A program made the translations under genes and the position numbers. Shown piece after piece: positions 36,401 through 47,149 of a stretch of DNA of 64,000 nucleotides. Origin of the DNA: Adiantum capillus-veneris (lineage: Eukaryota; Streptophyta; Polypodiopsida; Polypodiales; Pteridaceae); assembly GCA_014529385.2 (NCBI GenBank), contig CM043971.1, positions 54,161,209 to 54,225,208 of the forward strand. Direction: 5' to 3'. Each line of letters opens with the position of its first letter. Within the stretch, counting starts at the first letter, position 1. The notes beneath the pieces are model-generated. The model was not told the DNA's origin, did no database searches, and was given only the letters and a program-made list of their open reading frames with translations.

Positions 36401-38108
36401 GTTTAGTCAAATAAAATTCAACTTCTCTCTTTTAATACAAATTCAAATTCCTATCATACTCCATCGTCTCCATATTATAGCCATGGAGACCACTCTCATA
36501 CGACCTCCTTGATCTTCTTCCCACTTGTTTGTGGGTCTTTGCATCACTCTCAAGGAGTATGGTGTGTTGCCAATGTTTGGATCTACACCTTAAGGTCTTT
36601 GTAGGACCATACAAACACATCTCTTTACTTTTTAAGTGTAGCTATCCAAATCTACCCTTCCCCCTTCATGAGGTTAATGGAAATGTATGCCAACTTTGAT
36701 TCCTCTCATGGTTCAACTAAGTCTATACACTTGGATTTCTCAGGTCCTTCATAAGATATCCCTGGTTCTATAAGTTTTCACATTAGTTGCTGAACTACGA
36801 TATTTTGATATTGTATTGTGTCTGGTTTGTAGTGAGAGGGTGTGTCATATCAGTCTGTGTCTGAGCCCTCCTCACAACCCTCATCACTCTCCATCTCGGT
36901 TGTCAAAACCTCTTTCAATGTTTGCTTCAAAATATGATATTCTCATTTTTGCTCATTTTTTGCCATTCCAAATGACGCCTTAGTTGTGTCTTTGGTTTTT
37001 TTCTTTCTTTGTTTCTTAGTATTTGTCCTTGTGGAAATAGGTTTTGTCTATCCTTGTGTGATCTTTTCCTTGACACAATTGATTGCTCCCACAAGCATTA
37101 CATACTCTGTTTTATTATTCATAAGAGACATAGTTTTTTCTCTTTCTGTTTTTGTTTTCTTGCTCATTTCATGAGACACCTATCTTGTCTTTTGGATTTC
37201 TAGTTAAGAAAATCATAGAAGATTGCTTCTTTTTCTTTCAATTTTGTTTTGGTTTCAGAGCTACTCATCCATAGCTCATCTTCTGTATCTATCTCTTGAA
37301 GAACATTATCTCATGAATCTTAGAATTCTTCCTCGTTTCATTGCTCAAACCTTTGATGGATATCTCATCAACTATACATCTACATTCATCAATTTCTTGT
37401 GTCTCTAGGTTCTCAATCTTTGACCCTGATTCCAAGATAACACTCACCATTTGCAAGGGTACTATGTCATAGCCCTCTTCGTCACAAAATCTCATTGGAG
37501 TTATTTTGTTCACACATACATTGGTGCAGCTAAAGTTGGTCAAATATATGAAGTGTTGAATGCAGGACTATGTGTTACTCACAAAGGCATGCCAAAATGG
37601 TCCAAAAGATCTGAAGATCAAGGTCAGGAAAAGGGCAGTAAATATGTATGCTTTATGTGGCTTTTTTGGGCTAGAGTGCTATGCTATGGTGCACATCAAA
37701 TGTGGCTGGTCAAAGTGTGCAAAGTGCACAAATGAAAGTGCCAAAGGTGGCCATCAATGTGGTCTATGAGTTGGTCTAGATTGCTCCTCAATCAAAGCTA
37801 CATAAAGCAAGTTATGGTGGTTTGACATTTAAGGTGGTTTGCAAATTCTTGCCAAAATGGGCAATAGCAGATGATTGGTCAGAGTGGAAGAGAATGCATG
37901 GTCCTAGAGTGCTTGTCTTATGGTGCATGTCAACCTTTTTGGATTGGAAATTGGACATATATGACCAAGTTATGAACAATTGAAGTCTCATCGGAGTTAG
38001 GTGCCAATTTGTTGACTGCCTCAATAGGTGTGCCATCCTGAATTTTCCTGAGTTTGTTAGGGTTTTCATGGATGCTATGCAACATGAGAAGGTCATAAGA
38101 AGTTACCT

Positions 38109-38109
<1 letters not shown>
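35095..38109. other. Intergenic stretch with small microsatellites
   Basis: No credible gene. TATGTA/TGCATGTATG repeats (about 36220-36365) lead into (AC)n at 36366-36395. The frames near 37450-37770 (up to 94 codons) overlap each other and show no motif. Confidence 0.45.

Positions 38110-38153
<44 letters not shown>
38110..38153 (+). repeat. Homopolymer G44
   Basis: Uninterrupted run of 44 G. Such runs are rare, are able to form quadruplexes and are error-prone in sequencing, so the exact length is uncertain. Confidence 0.9.
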
Positions 38154-38154
<1 letters not shown>

Positions 38155-39104
38155 GTTCGAAGACTATTTATAAAACCCCTTGGCTGTGAAGTTCTCACCA
38201 ATAAAAGGGACCCTTTTCCTATTTGATCTGTAAAATTTTTTCAATAACCTTCTATATGCGAAAGTGTGAGAAAATATAGAAAAAAATAATCCCTAGTATT
38301 GAACCCGCGTGATAGGCAGTTTTTGATTGTAGTGACCGAGTTACAAGGCATCAATGAGGTTCAAATATCCAGTCAAAGTTGAAGGTTAGCTGTAGTGGTG
38401 GGGTGCTAGATGATCTGGTGCCAAGTTGGGGGCTCATTGTTCATGGTTGATATGGAGTCAAGGTGTAGATCACGTGTGTGGAGTCAAAGCTGGGAATCAA
38501 AGCTTCTCATGGGATTTTACTATGGTCTAATTGGGCATGTAAGCAAGAAATTGGGGAATTTTTAAAGGGGCACCATAAGGAGATTTTTTTGGGTAATTCC
38601 AATTTAGGAATTTTGGGATTTATTCAAGTCCCATTTTTAAATTGGGGTTTGCAATCTTAGTTAAATTTGGTCTACTCTAATAAGAAGCATTTGGCTAGTA
38701 ATAGCCTAATTATCTTTTTATTAGCAATAAGCAGCATGCTTTGACAGAAAAGTTGTATAATAGGCACTACAAGATAAGGAGAATCTTGAAGAGTTTCAAG
38801 AGAATAAAACAAAATTGGTCCTACAAGAAGTTCAAGAATGAGACAAGAATGAGACAAAAATGAGAAATTTCAAGAAAATAAAACACAATTTGTGCCTGGC
38901 TTTTGACAAATAGCCTGCCACTATGATAGTATTTATTGTATGTAATATGGTGTATAATTCTGTTTAGATAAAAGACTATAAGGCTTTGATGACATATCAT
39001 AGAGTGTATCTGAGTCTCATGACTTATAACTTAGATACAGAGAATTTCAAAAAGTTGAAGAACTCTAAGAGAATAAAATGAAATTCGTCCTAAAATTAAA
39101 GATG
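38154..39104. other. Intergenic, with a diverged tandem repeat split by E2
   Basis: The phrase CAAGAGAATAAAACAAAATT and variants occur near 38800, 38870 and 39065. TATGTAATATGGTGTAT with GACATATCATAG at 38938-39005 recurs at 44790-44850 on the other side of E2, so E2 sits in a short low-identity tandem array. Confidence 0.55.
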
Positions 39105-39109
39105 AAGGG
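39105..39109. other. Target site duplication of E2, left copy
   Basis: AAGGG, matched by 44729-44733. Confidence 0.93.
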
Positions 39110-39978
39110 TGTAACATTTAATGGCCTAATAACTTATGTGTAGCGGAAATTAGCATGAACATAGTGGGCATTTCATTAGAATAGATTCCTAATGAGAATT
39201 ACAAGAGTGCTTGGGTGGAGAGAGCAACAAAAAGCATAACACCTAGTTAGATAGCATCGACAATACTTTCAAAAGAGAGAGAAATTAAGCTATTGACAAC
39301 AATTGAGGACCGGATTTGCATGGAGCCGGTCCCCCCTCCAAAAGGCTTTGTATTATGGTTTCTCCCATCAAGAGAGACATTGTACAATACAATTCTTTGT
39401 GTTCCTTCAAGACTAGCTAGTGCAATGAAGATGGAAGCTTCATACACCAAGCAAAACACTTAATCAAACACAACTTGAATTATCCCCGTTCTCAGACCCA
39501 AGACCTCACACACCTTCGAAGATGGTGAGAGCTAGCAGGGTATGAGAGTAGATTGAGAGGAAGGAGTATCTTAGGAGAAAGATGTACATCTCCTCACATA
39601 ATCACTCATATTAGCATAGATTAGCTTAGTAATTAGCTTGGTAGAGGAGATGAGCATGCATTGAAGCTTGGCTCTTGGTTGGATTTGCATCCACATGCCA
39701 AGAGAGTGTTGATGTAGGATTCTATCTCACAAGCTTGGAGTAGGTGATGAGCTCTCCATTAAAGCTTGGGAGGAGATAGAGTATTCTTCCTTTACCATGG
39801 TCAAGTGTGAGTGTGTGTGTGTCAATGCCAAGCAAAAATCAGCCCCCTCTCTCTCTTGGGCGAGCCCTAGCTGCTAATTTGGTCTGGCTTTTGCCTCATT
39901 GGACCTCCCCAAGTCAAGCCAATAGGAATTAAGCAGCATAAGTGATAGCCTTCTGACATGTGTCCCCCTTTCCCCTTT
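39110..39978 (-). repeat. Truncated 3' LTR of E2 (869 bp)
   Basis: TGTAACATTTAATGG to CCCCTTT on the plus strand; corresponds to 43124-43993 of the other LTR. The remaining ~735 bases, including U3, are deleted. Confidence 0.93.
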
Positions 39979-42695
39979 ATTACCTGGAGGTGTTGCTTGT
40001 GTTCCTCCAATGAATTAGAGTAGATGATAATATCATCAAAGAACACTCCAGTGAAGGTTCGATGAGGCCTGAACAGCTTCTCCATCAAGCGGTTGAATGT
40101 GACTGGTGCATTGGTCAAGCCAAAAGGCATGACAATGTATTCGTAAAGACCAAATGTGGTGCGAAATGCGGTCTTTACAATGTCTTGATCAACTATCCTT
40201 ATTTGATGATAGCCACTTTTTAGGTCAATCCTACTGAAGTAGGTCGATCCTTGTAGCTTATCAAATAGGTCTTCTACCCGTGGAACGGGAAACCTATTCT
40301 TGATAGTGATCCTATTTAGTGCTCTATAGTCGACACACATACGATATGAGCCGTCTTTCTTTTGCACTAATAGCACAGGTGAGAAAAATGGAGATGAGCT
40401 AGGCCTAACCATGCCCTTCTCAACTAACTCATGCACTTGCCGCATAATCTCCTCTTGTTGAGCTTGAGAAACTCTAAAAGGAGGTTTGTTAGGCGGTGAA
40501 CTCCCTGGAAGAAGTTCAATTGCATGGTCATCATTACCTCGTTTAGGAGGTATCTCACAAGGGATGTCGTCAATAAAAACATCTTGAAACCCCTTGAGAA
40601 AATTGGATAACTCTAATTCCTTTTGGTTGCTTTTATTTTCTTTTGCTAAAGCATTAGGCTCATTTTGAGAATCTTTAACAAAAATCATGTACACAGAAAT
40701 AGAGCTCTTTATTGACTTGTTGAAAGCTGGTGTATGTACAATAGGGATGGTGTTACCCATCTCCTTAGCATCTATATACATGTCTTTTTCCCTGAACTTA
40801 AAGGAGATTCTCCTTTCAGGAAATTTAACATCGGCAGCCAGGCGGTCAAACCATGGTGCCCCTAGGATTACATCCTCATGCTTGAGAGGAGAGATAAAGA
40901 AGTCCTCTTTGTCCACATAGCCTTGGACATGAAGCCTCAATTTCCCGATTAAGGGAGTGACTGAAGCTTCTTGCCCCTTGAAGGCACTGTCTGCGGGTAG
41001 GATATCTCCCATCTCGTAGGATTGTATGCCTAGCTTGGTGGCTAACTCCATAGATATGAAATTGTGAGTAGAACCAGGGTCAAAGAGAATAAAAGCATCA
41101 TGTTCTCTTACCTTTCCCCAAGCATGGCATAGAGGAGATCCTTTGTGGTGAGTTTGGTGAATCTCCTCCTCTTGGATTTCAACCAAAGAAGCTCTAGGAG
41201 GATCTTGGCGGTTGTTCTTTTGGGGACAAGCGCAGTATGCATGCCCTTGTTCGCCGCACTTGAAACACCGGTTATCCTTACGATAACGCTCAAGCTCTTC
41301 AGGAGAGAGTTTATTCTTTCCTTTGTAAACTCCCTTCTCTTTAGCTTTGTTGGAATTGCCCTTAGGCGACTTTTGGACATTGTCCTTCCCCTTAGGCTCA
41401 TTGGAACCCTTGTTTTCCGGGGGCTTATTATTTCTTTTACCCCCCGTTTGGAAATTGATTTGAGAGGCCACCATAGTATGGTGTATTACCGCCGATATGG
41501 TACGTGGCCTTTGGGAGTTGACATACTCCGCCATTTCTTCGGTTAAGCCCGCACAAAATTGTTGCTTTTGCTCTCCAAAATCCAACTTTTTGAAGACAGT
41601 GGCTTTGAGTTGTAGGTCCCAAAACTTGTCTACATATTTGTGGATGGATTCATTGGGAGAGAGCTTTAAGCTTCGCCATTCGGTGAGTACTTTGTCTTTG
41701 GCATCGGTGGCCAAAAACTGCTTCATAATGGAAGCTCTTAAATCTTTCCATGTTTGTGGAGCTTCACCGTTGGCTCGTAGGCTAGACCACCATTGTCTGG
41801 CGGACTTTTGAAAGTGCATAGCTACATGGCGTAGCTTAGAGGACTCCGTGAAGCCCTCATCTCCAAACGCCGCATCGAATTGCTGGATAAGGGCCAAGAC
41901 TTTGTCCGTAGCACCGAAGGTGCCATCATAGGTAAGGAAAGAGATGCTCTTCCCTCCCTCTTTGAATTTCTTCAGCTTGGATGACCTCTTCCATGCGGCA
42001 TAGGATTTCCTATGGCCTCTTCTTTTTGATGGTTCAAAAGTTGCACCATCACTTTCTTCAGAAGGTGGAGAAGAGGGTGACCTCTTTCTCACCTTTTTCT
42101 TGTCTTTATCTTTGTCGTCTTCACCATAGCTTTCATAAGAGGAAGAGGATGAAGAAGATGGAGAAGAGGGTGTCCTCTTTCTCCCCTTTTTCTTCTCTTG
42201 CTTTTTATCATCCCTCTTTGAATTGTGGTGAGGAGAAGAATACGATGGTCTTCTCCGCTTTGGTGGTGATGGAGAGCGTTTAGCCCGCCGTCTTCGTGGA
42301 GCCATCTCCGTCGAGGTGGCGGGAGACTCGCTTCTTTCTCGTTCTTTCGGTGGAGGCTCTTGAGTTCTCCTTTGGCAAGGAGATGCATCATCAAGAAGTA
42401 AATTCTTGAGCCCTTCATATGGATTCTCTTCTTCTTCCCGAATCGGAGAGAGACCTCTTTTGGTAGTCTCACAAGGAGGCTTCCTAGGTGTTCTCTCGTC
42501 ATGGTGATGAGCTTGGAGAATCCTGTGAGCACGGAGCTGCCGTTGCACTTCACTTTGGAGAGATGGATTGCCCATGGCTTGTTGAAGCCTAGAAACAAGA
42601 TAGTTAACAAGCATTGAAGCATCATTAGTAGCTTGCTCATGAGCAAAATCAAAGTTATCAACATTAATTTCACTCTCTTTACTATTGTCAGCCAT
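39867..42695 (-). CDS. Gag-protease-RT polyprotein (942 codons), RT truncated and fused to LTR-derived tail
   Basis: The longest open frame in the window; no stop or shift. Start ATG at 42695 gives MADNSKES, as in copies B and C. Approximate residues: N-terminal segment 1-115; Arg/Ser/Pro/Lys-rich SR-like region 116-245; Gag core 250-410 (KSARQWWSSL 297-306, HKYVDKFWDL 352-361); basic linker; CCHC knuckle CFKCGEQGHAYCAC 477-490; protease LFDPGSTHNFIS 537-548; RT from about 740 with [16 protein letters not shown] 819-834 and catalytic FFDDIIIYS 885-893. Residues from about 906 are not Pol: they come from LTR sequence read across the deletion joint. RT thumb, RNase H and integrase are missing, so it cannot be autonomous, but Gag and protease look intact. 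Element-encoded; expression unknown. Confidence 0.93.
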   Translation of the reverse strand: MADNSKESEINVDNFDFAHEQATNDASMLVNYLVSRLQQAMGNPSLQSEVQRQLRAHRILQAHHHDERTPRKPPCETTKRGLSPIREEEENPYEGLKNLLLDDASPCQRRTQEPPPKERERSESPATSTEMAPRRRRAKRSPSPPKRRRPSYSSPHHNSKRDDKKQEKKKGRKRTPSSPSSSSSSSYESYGEDDKDKDKKKVRKRSPSSPPSEESDGATFEPSKRRGHRKSYAAWKRSSKLKKFKEGGKSISFLTYDGTFGATDKVLALIQQFDAAFGDEGFTESSKLRHVAMHFQKSARQWWSSLRANGEAPQTWKDLRASIMKQFLATDAKDKVLTEWRSLKLSPNESIHKYVDKFWDLQLKATVFKKLDFGEQKQQFCAGLTEEMAEYVNSQRPRTISAVIHHTMVASQINFQTGGKRNNKPPENKGSNEPKGKDNVQKSPKGNSNKAKEKGVYKGKNKLSPEELERYRKDNRCFKCGEQGHAYCACPQKNNRQDPPRASLVEIQEEEIHQTHHKGSPLCHAWGKVREHDAFILFDPGSTHNFISMELATKLGIQSYEMGDILPADSAFKGQEASVTPLIGKLRLHVQGYVDKEDFFISPLKHEDVILGAPWFDRLAADVKFPERRISFKFREKDMYIDAKEMGNTIPIVHTPAFNKSIKSSISVYMIFVKDSQNEPNALAKENKSNQKELELSNFLKGFQDVFIDDIPCEIPPKRGNDDHAIELLPGSSPPNKPPFRVSQAQQEEIMRQVHELVEKGMVRPSSSPFFSPVLLVQKKDGSYRMCVDYRALNRITIKNRFPVPRVEDLFDKLQGSTYFSRIDLKSGYHQIRIVDQDIVKTAFRTTFGLYEYIVMPFGLTNAPVTFNRLMEKLFRPHRTFTGVFFDDIIIYSNSLEEHKQHLQVIKGKGGHMSEGYHLCCLIPIGLTWGGPMRQKPDQISS

Positions 42696-43110
42696 TCTAA
42701 CAACTTTTAGGTGTAAACTTTTTAGGTATACTTTGGCACTTCGAGTCCTAGTTGCTACTCCTCTTTAACCCTTTAGAAAAAGCACTCAAGCTACTGTACC
42801 CGTGGCTCGAATACCATTAATTGCAAGGAATAGAAGAGAGGGTCTTTCGACACCAAAACAGCACGGGCTCCTGTCAAGCTTCTAATAGCTCAATAGTGGT
42901 TAAGCCGTAGGTAAGCCGTAGGCAAGCCCCGTAGGACTCCACTATTAAGACCATAGCTCTCGACAGTGATGCCCCGTTAACTGCACAAAGGCAGGCGCAC
43001 TGCAAGGCTGAAAAATCCCTATTCTACTTACTCACAGGCAATTAATAATACCAACCATTTGTAGCTATCTTGAGGACCTCCCTTCTTGAGCAAGAAAAGA
43101 GAAACCTTGA
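42696..43110 (-). other. Untranslated leader of E2
   Basis: About 415 bases between PBS and Gag start, homologous to the leaders of B and C (shared GTGGCTCGAAT-like and TTCTACTTAC-type words). No frame of note. Confidence 0.6.
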
Positions 43111-43122
43111 GCTCTGATACCA
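43111..43122 (-). other. Primer binding site of E2
   Basis: GCTCTGATACCA on the plus strand, an exact reverse complement of TGGTATCAGAGC, one base from the LTR. Confidence 0.95.
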
Positions 43123-43123
43123 A

Positions 43124-44315
43124 TGTAACATTTAATGGCCTAATAACTTATGTTTAGCGGAAATTAGCATGAACATAGTGGGCATTTCATTATAATAGAT
43201 TCCTAATGAGAATTACAAGAGTGCTTGGGTGGAGAGAGCAACAAAAAGCATAACACCTAGTTAGATAGCATCGACAATACTTTCAAAAGAGAGAGAAATT
43301 AAGCTATTGACAACAGTTGAGGACCGGATTTGCATGGAGCCGGTCCCCCCTCCAAAAGGCTTTGTATTATGGTTTCTCCCATCAAGAGAGACATTGTACA
43401 ATACAATTCTTTGTGTTCCTTCAAGACTAGCTAGTGCAATGAAGATGGAAGCTTCATACACCAAGCAAAACACTTAATCAAACACAACTTGAATTATCCC
43501 CGTTCTCAGACCCAAGACCTCACACACCTTCGAAGATGGTGAGAGCTAGCAGGGTATGAGAGTAGATTGAGAGGAAGAAGGAGTATCTTAGGAGAAATAT
43601 GTACATCTCCTCACATAATCACTCATATTAGCATAGCTTAGCTTAGTAATTAGCTTGGTAGAGGAGATGAGCATGCATTGAAGCTTGGCTCTTGGTTGGA
43701 TTTGCATCCACATGCCAAGAGAGTGTTGATGTAGGATTCTATCTCACAAGCTTGGAGTAGGTGATGAGCTCTCCATTAAAGCTTGGGAGGAGATAGAGTA
43801 TTCTTCCTTTACCATGGTCAAGTGTGAGTGTGTGTGTGTCAATGCCAAGCAAAAATCAGCCCCCTCTCTCTCTTGGGCGAGCCCTAGCTGCTAATTTGGT
43901 CTGGCTTTTGCCTCATTGGACCTCCCCAAGTCAAGCCAATAGGAATTAAGCAGCATAAGTGATAGCCTTTTGACATGTGTCCCCCTTTCCCATTTTGTGA
44001 GAGCTTTAGGTAATTAAATAATTAAACTAAACTCTCATTGGACCCCTTTGTCTCCTGACCAATAGAAATTAGGCAAGCCATGGGGCTTCTGAATGCTCGT
44101 TGGACCCTTTGGGAGACTGCCCAATAGTCTTCTAGGAGACTTAATTCTCATTGGTTTCTTTTATTAAATGTTTTTAAATTAATTAAACTACATTTACTCT
44201 AGCTTAATTCTCATTGGTCCACTTCAAGGGTCTTCCAATAGGAATTGGGCACACCTTGTGGGCATCTGGCCTAGGGAGCTGACATGTGTCCCTCATTCCC
44301 TTTGTGTAAAGGGAG

Positions 44316-44350
<35 letters not shown>

Positions 44351-44728
44351 CTTTCTCTCTCATCCCCTACCTTTGGGGCTCGCCCCCTCCCATGTAGGGA
44401 TGTGCAAAGACTTTTAGGGCACACACAAAGCATCCAATTTTCCCTAGGGTTGACCTTTGGACACAACCTTTGAATTTTGGAACCTTAGCATTTTGGAAGT
44501 CTTAATGGGCTGAACCTTGGGGTCTTTTTAGCCCATTGTTGCACATGGCTCTTTTGCAGATGCCCCCCCCTTTGGATCCCTATTTTCCCTCCTTTGGATC
44601 CCTACTGTGGCCGGTCTACTGGCTTAACCAATATTCTAGCTTTTTCTCCCTTGGCATTTCCCCACATTAAATGATCAGTTTAATATGAGAAAATCATTTA
44701 GGAGAATTAGATATTGATTATTATGACA
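43124..44728 (-). repeat. 5' LTR of E2 (1605 bp)
   Basis: TGTAACATTTAATGG to TTATGACA on the plus strand, followed by AAGGG. Contains (GT)n at 44319-44349. Confidence 0.94.
44319..44349. repeat. (GT)n microsatellite within E2 LTR
   Basis: About 15 units; the same site in D (about 62474-62484) has only about five units, so it is length-variable between copies. Confidence 0.92.
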
Positions 44729-44733
44729 AAGGG
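44729..44733. other. Target site duplication of E2, right copy
   Basis: AAGGG, identical to 39105-39109. Confidence 0.93.
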
Positions 44734-45263
44734 AATTTGAAAAAAAATGAGAGACTTCAAATTTTTGAGACTATTGTGGTATTGATTATATGTAATATGG
44801 TGTATTTTCTTTAGATAGAAGACCATACGACTTTTATGACATATCATAGGGTGTATTTTAATCTCATTCCCGAAGAGATTAGACTCTTCATCATTGTCAA
44901 GATATGAGGTAATTATGGGAAGCACCTTGAATTGTGAGTTAAAGGTAATGAAACCCTTCTCTCTATGTGTGCCAAAAAACGACTGAGAGAAAGATCAACC
45001 TTGAAGGATCACTTAAGTTGTAGCATATTGATTCTCGACACCAAGCTGGTTGGAAGCTCTAGCTTAAGATTGAACCTAAAGCCCATCTTAATACAAAACT
45101 GGTGCAAAACGCGTGGAGCAAGCAGTGCGTGGACTTCCATCTGGGTAGGGTGGATGATCAATCAAGTTTGTACCCCACCCTAGTGGAAAATGACATGAGA
45201 AAGAAATGGGCTCATCCTTCACCTAGGTGGCGTGGGGGCTCAAACATGAAGGTCAAGCTCATT
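44734..45263. other. Intergenic stretch
   Basis: First 140 bases continue the low-identity repeat seen left of E2. The rest shows only short frames. CCCATCTTAATACAAAAC near 45077 resembles words of the following minisatellite. Confidence 0.5.
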
Positions 45264-45510
45264 GTATCAATGTTGGAGGTAGGCTAGAACTTAAGTTCAA
45301 GCCTCCACTAGACTACCTACTCATGGTGTTATGCACCAAGATGGGGTGGAGGCTCGAACTTAAGTTTGAGCCTGCAAGCCTCCACTAAGCTACCTACTCA
45401 TGGTGTTATGCACCAAGATGGGGTGGAGGAGTTCGAGCCTACACTGAGATGGTGTTATGCACCCAAGATGAGGTGGAATCTCGAACTTAAGTTCAAGCTT
45501 ACACCCCATC
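45264..45510. repeat. Minisatellite, units of about 80 bp
   Basis: Units share CTCGAACTTAAGTT(C/T)AAGC, CCTCCACTAG, CTACCTACTCATGGTGTTAT and GCACCAAGATGGGGTGG. Two full units (about 45280-45440) and a shortened third are clear. An inverted piece, CCCCATCTTAGTGCAAAACACCAT, lies at about 45504-45527. Confidence 0.85.
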
Positions 45511-46008
45511 TTAGTGCAAAACACCATGAATAGGAAATAGAGTGGAGTCACCTTACGATCCTCTGCACATCCCCTCCGCAATGGCAGTATTGCCCATCCT
45601 AGCCTAGCTCTCCCACTAGGCATGGATTGTTCTTGCTTTGACGACCCAAAATCTGGACTGCACGTTCAATTTGAGCTTCTTGACTGATGACATGATCAAG
45701 ATGCCCTCATTTTTCTAGCCTCAACAAGTCAATCCGAAAGACCATAATAGTAGGCATGAGTGCATTCTGCACAAATGCCTCTATGCTTGCATCAGTGAGT
45801 CTAGGAAAGGTTTTGAAATTGTGTCGTCTTCCCTTCCTCCGAGCTGAATTAGCATCTGGAAATGGTGGGATACCAGTTGTACAGGCAGTGCGAAAGCTCT
45901 CTAATATGTCCAACACTAGTAGTTTCTCTGCATAACATTTTATAAATGTTATGTTATACTAATAAAATGGCACAGTTGTCATTGTACACCATATAGTTCC
46001 ACGGTGTC
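45511..46008. other. Intergenic stretch, nothing recognised
   Basis: A minus-strand frame of 69 codons (45916-45707) has no recognisable motif. Ends at the AACTT target of the copia-type element. Confidence 0.4.
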
Positions 46009-46013
46009 AACTT

Positions 46014-46246
46014 TGAAGGGTAAACACATGTTGCTCTCACTCTCTACTTAGCAGTGCGAGAACACTACCTAGAACTCTCTAGAACTCCACCTCAAACCTA
46101 CATAAGAGGACCTCCTCTCATGCTTGTAACCAATTTCCATTTTTCTCATAATCTAAGCTCTGTAGCTCTACGTGTATTTTTCTCTCTCTTACTAGTCTTC
46201 ATGCAATGAATGGTTCTAGTGTGTATCCACCCTAGAAATCCCTACA
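46014..46246 (+). repeat. 5' LTR of the gag-only element
   Basis: 233 bp, TGAAGGG to CTACA. Contains CATAAGAGGACC and TGTAACCAATTTCC, shared with the 3' LTR. Confidence 0.94.
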
Positions 46247-46248
46247 AC

Positions 46249-46260
46249 TGGTATCAGAGC
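46249..46260 (+). other. Primer binding site, initiator-Met tRNA type (gag-only element)
   Basis: TGGTATCAGAGC two bases after the LTR. Confidence 0.95.
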
Positions 46261-47149
46261 CATAGGAATAAGGCCAATCTAAATCCTCATCATTAGATCT
46301 AGGAGTAGGTGGCCTTCTTTCTCTCTCTCTCTACCTTTAGTGACTCCACTAGTCAAGTAAGTAGGTGGCCTCCTTTCTTTCTCTCTCTTCACCCACTTTA
46401 CCTCTTCTTCCTTGGCTGAGAATAAGCCTCAAAACAGCTCGTGGGCTGCTCTAGAAGCTCTCCATTGCTGCACTTCATCCCCTCCATTGTCTCTCAACCC
46501 TCTCTACACACTCTACTAGCATCTCTACTAGCTAGCGACCCCATCTCTTGCATCCGTGAGCTACATCATTGAAGAAATCTCAAATCTGGAATTTCTGTAC
46601 TGTTGTGGACCAGCAAGCTTTCCATTAAATCTTGAGGTCATTCATTGCCTCTCCGAGCCCTCATATGCACTAGGAAGCCATTGGCAACGGACTAGCTAGT
46701 ATTACTAGCTATTTGCCTTGTTCCATTGAGCCTTCTCGAGCCATTCTCAAGCTCACTTTCATTTTCAGATTTGGAATTTCAGCAAGCCAACCTTGGAGTT
46801 TTGAGGCCATAGCTCATCAAGAAAGGTGTTTTTTAACACCTCCGGCAAGCTCTCTACTACTAGCAACTAGTCTACATCAAGGAAGGAGCTATTTGAGGAG
46901 CAAATACACCATTGAAGGACTGATTTGCAGAGATTTTTCAGCACTCGAGAAGGCAAGGAAGCTTCAAATCAAGAGGGAGCTTCAACTCAAAAAAACCAAG
47001 CTCACTACACAAGGCATTCAAGACGGGTAACTTTGCTATCATTCTCCATTGTCGCATTGCCATTTGCTTCGTTGTAAAGGGTTAGACACCATCAAGAGAG
47101 TCTCTTGATAGGACCTCCCTTGCATTACAAGTTCATTGCCACACACATC
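46261..47149 (+). other. Long leader of the gag-only element
   Basis: About 890 bases without an open frame of note; pyrimidine-rich near the start, with GTAGGTGGCCT repeated at about 46305 and 46361. A long leader is usual in TRIM and TR-GAG elements. Confidence 0.65.

Larger units (their letters stand above)
39110..44728 (-). mobile_element. Ty3/gypsy chromovirus copy E2, young, internally deleted
   Basis: Flanked by AAGGG duplications. Minus-strand order: 5' LTR 44728-43124, PBS 43122-43111, leader, a single open Gag-protease-RT frame 42695-39867, then a deletion joint at about 39978/39979 linking RT directly to the R/U5-side part of the 3' LTR (39978-39110). RNase H, integrase, chromodomain, purine tract and the U3 part of the 3' LTR are gone. 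The 870 bases shared by the two LTRs differ by roughly six or seven substitutions and one small indel (counted by eye), so insertion was recent relative to E1. Confidence 0.95.

Noticed and set aside
37451-37769. Overlapping plus frames of 94 and 69 codons
   Set aside because: Same DNA read in two frames with no recognisable domain; likely chance.
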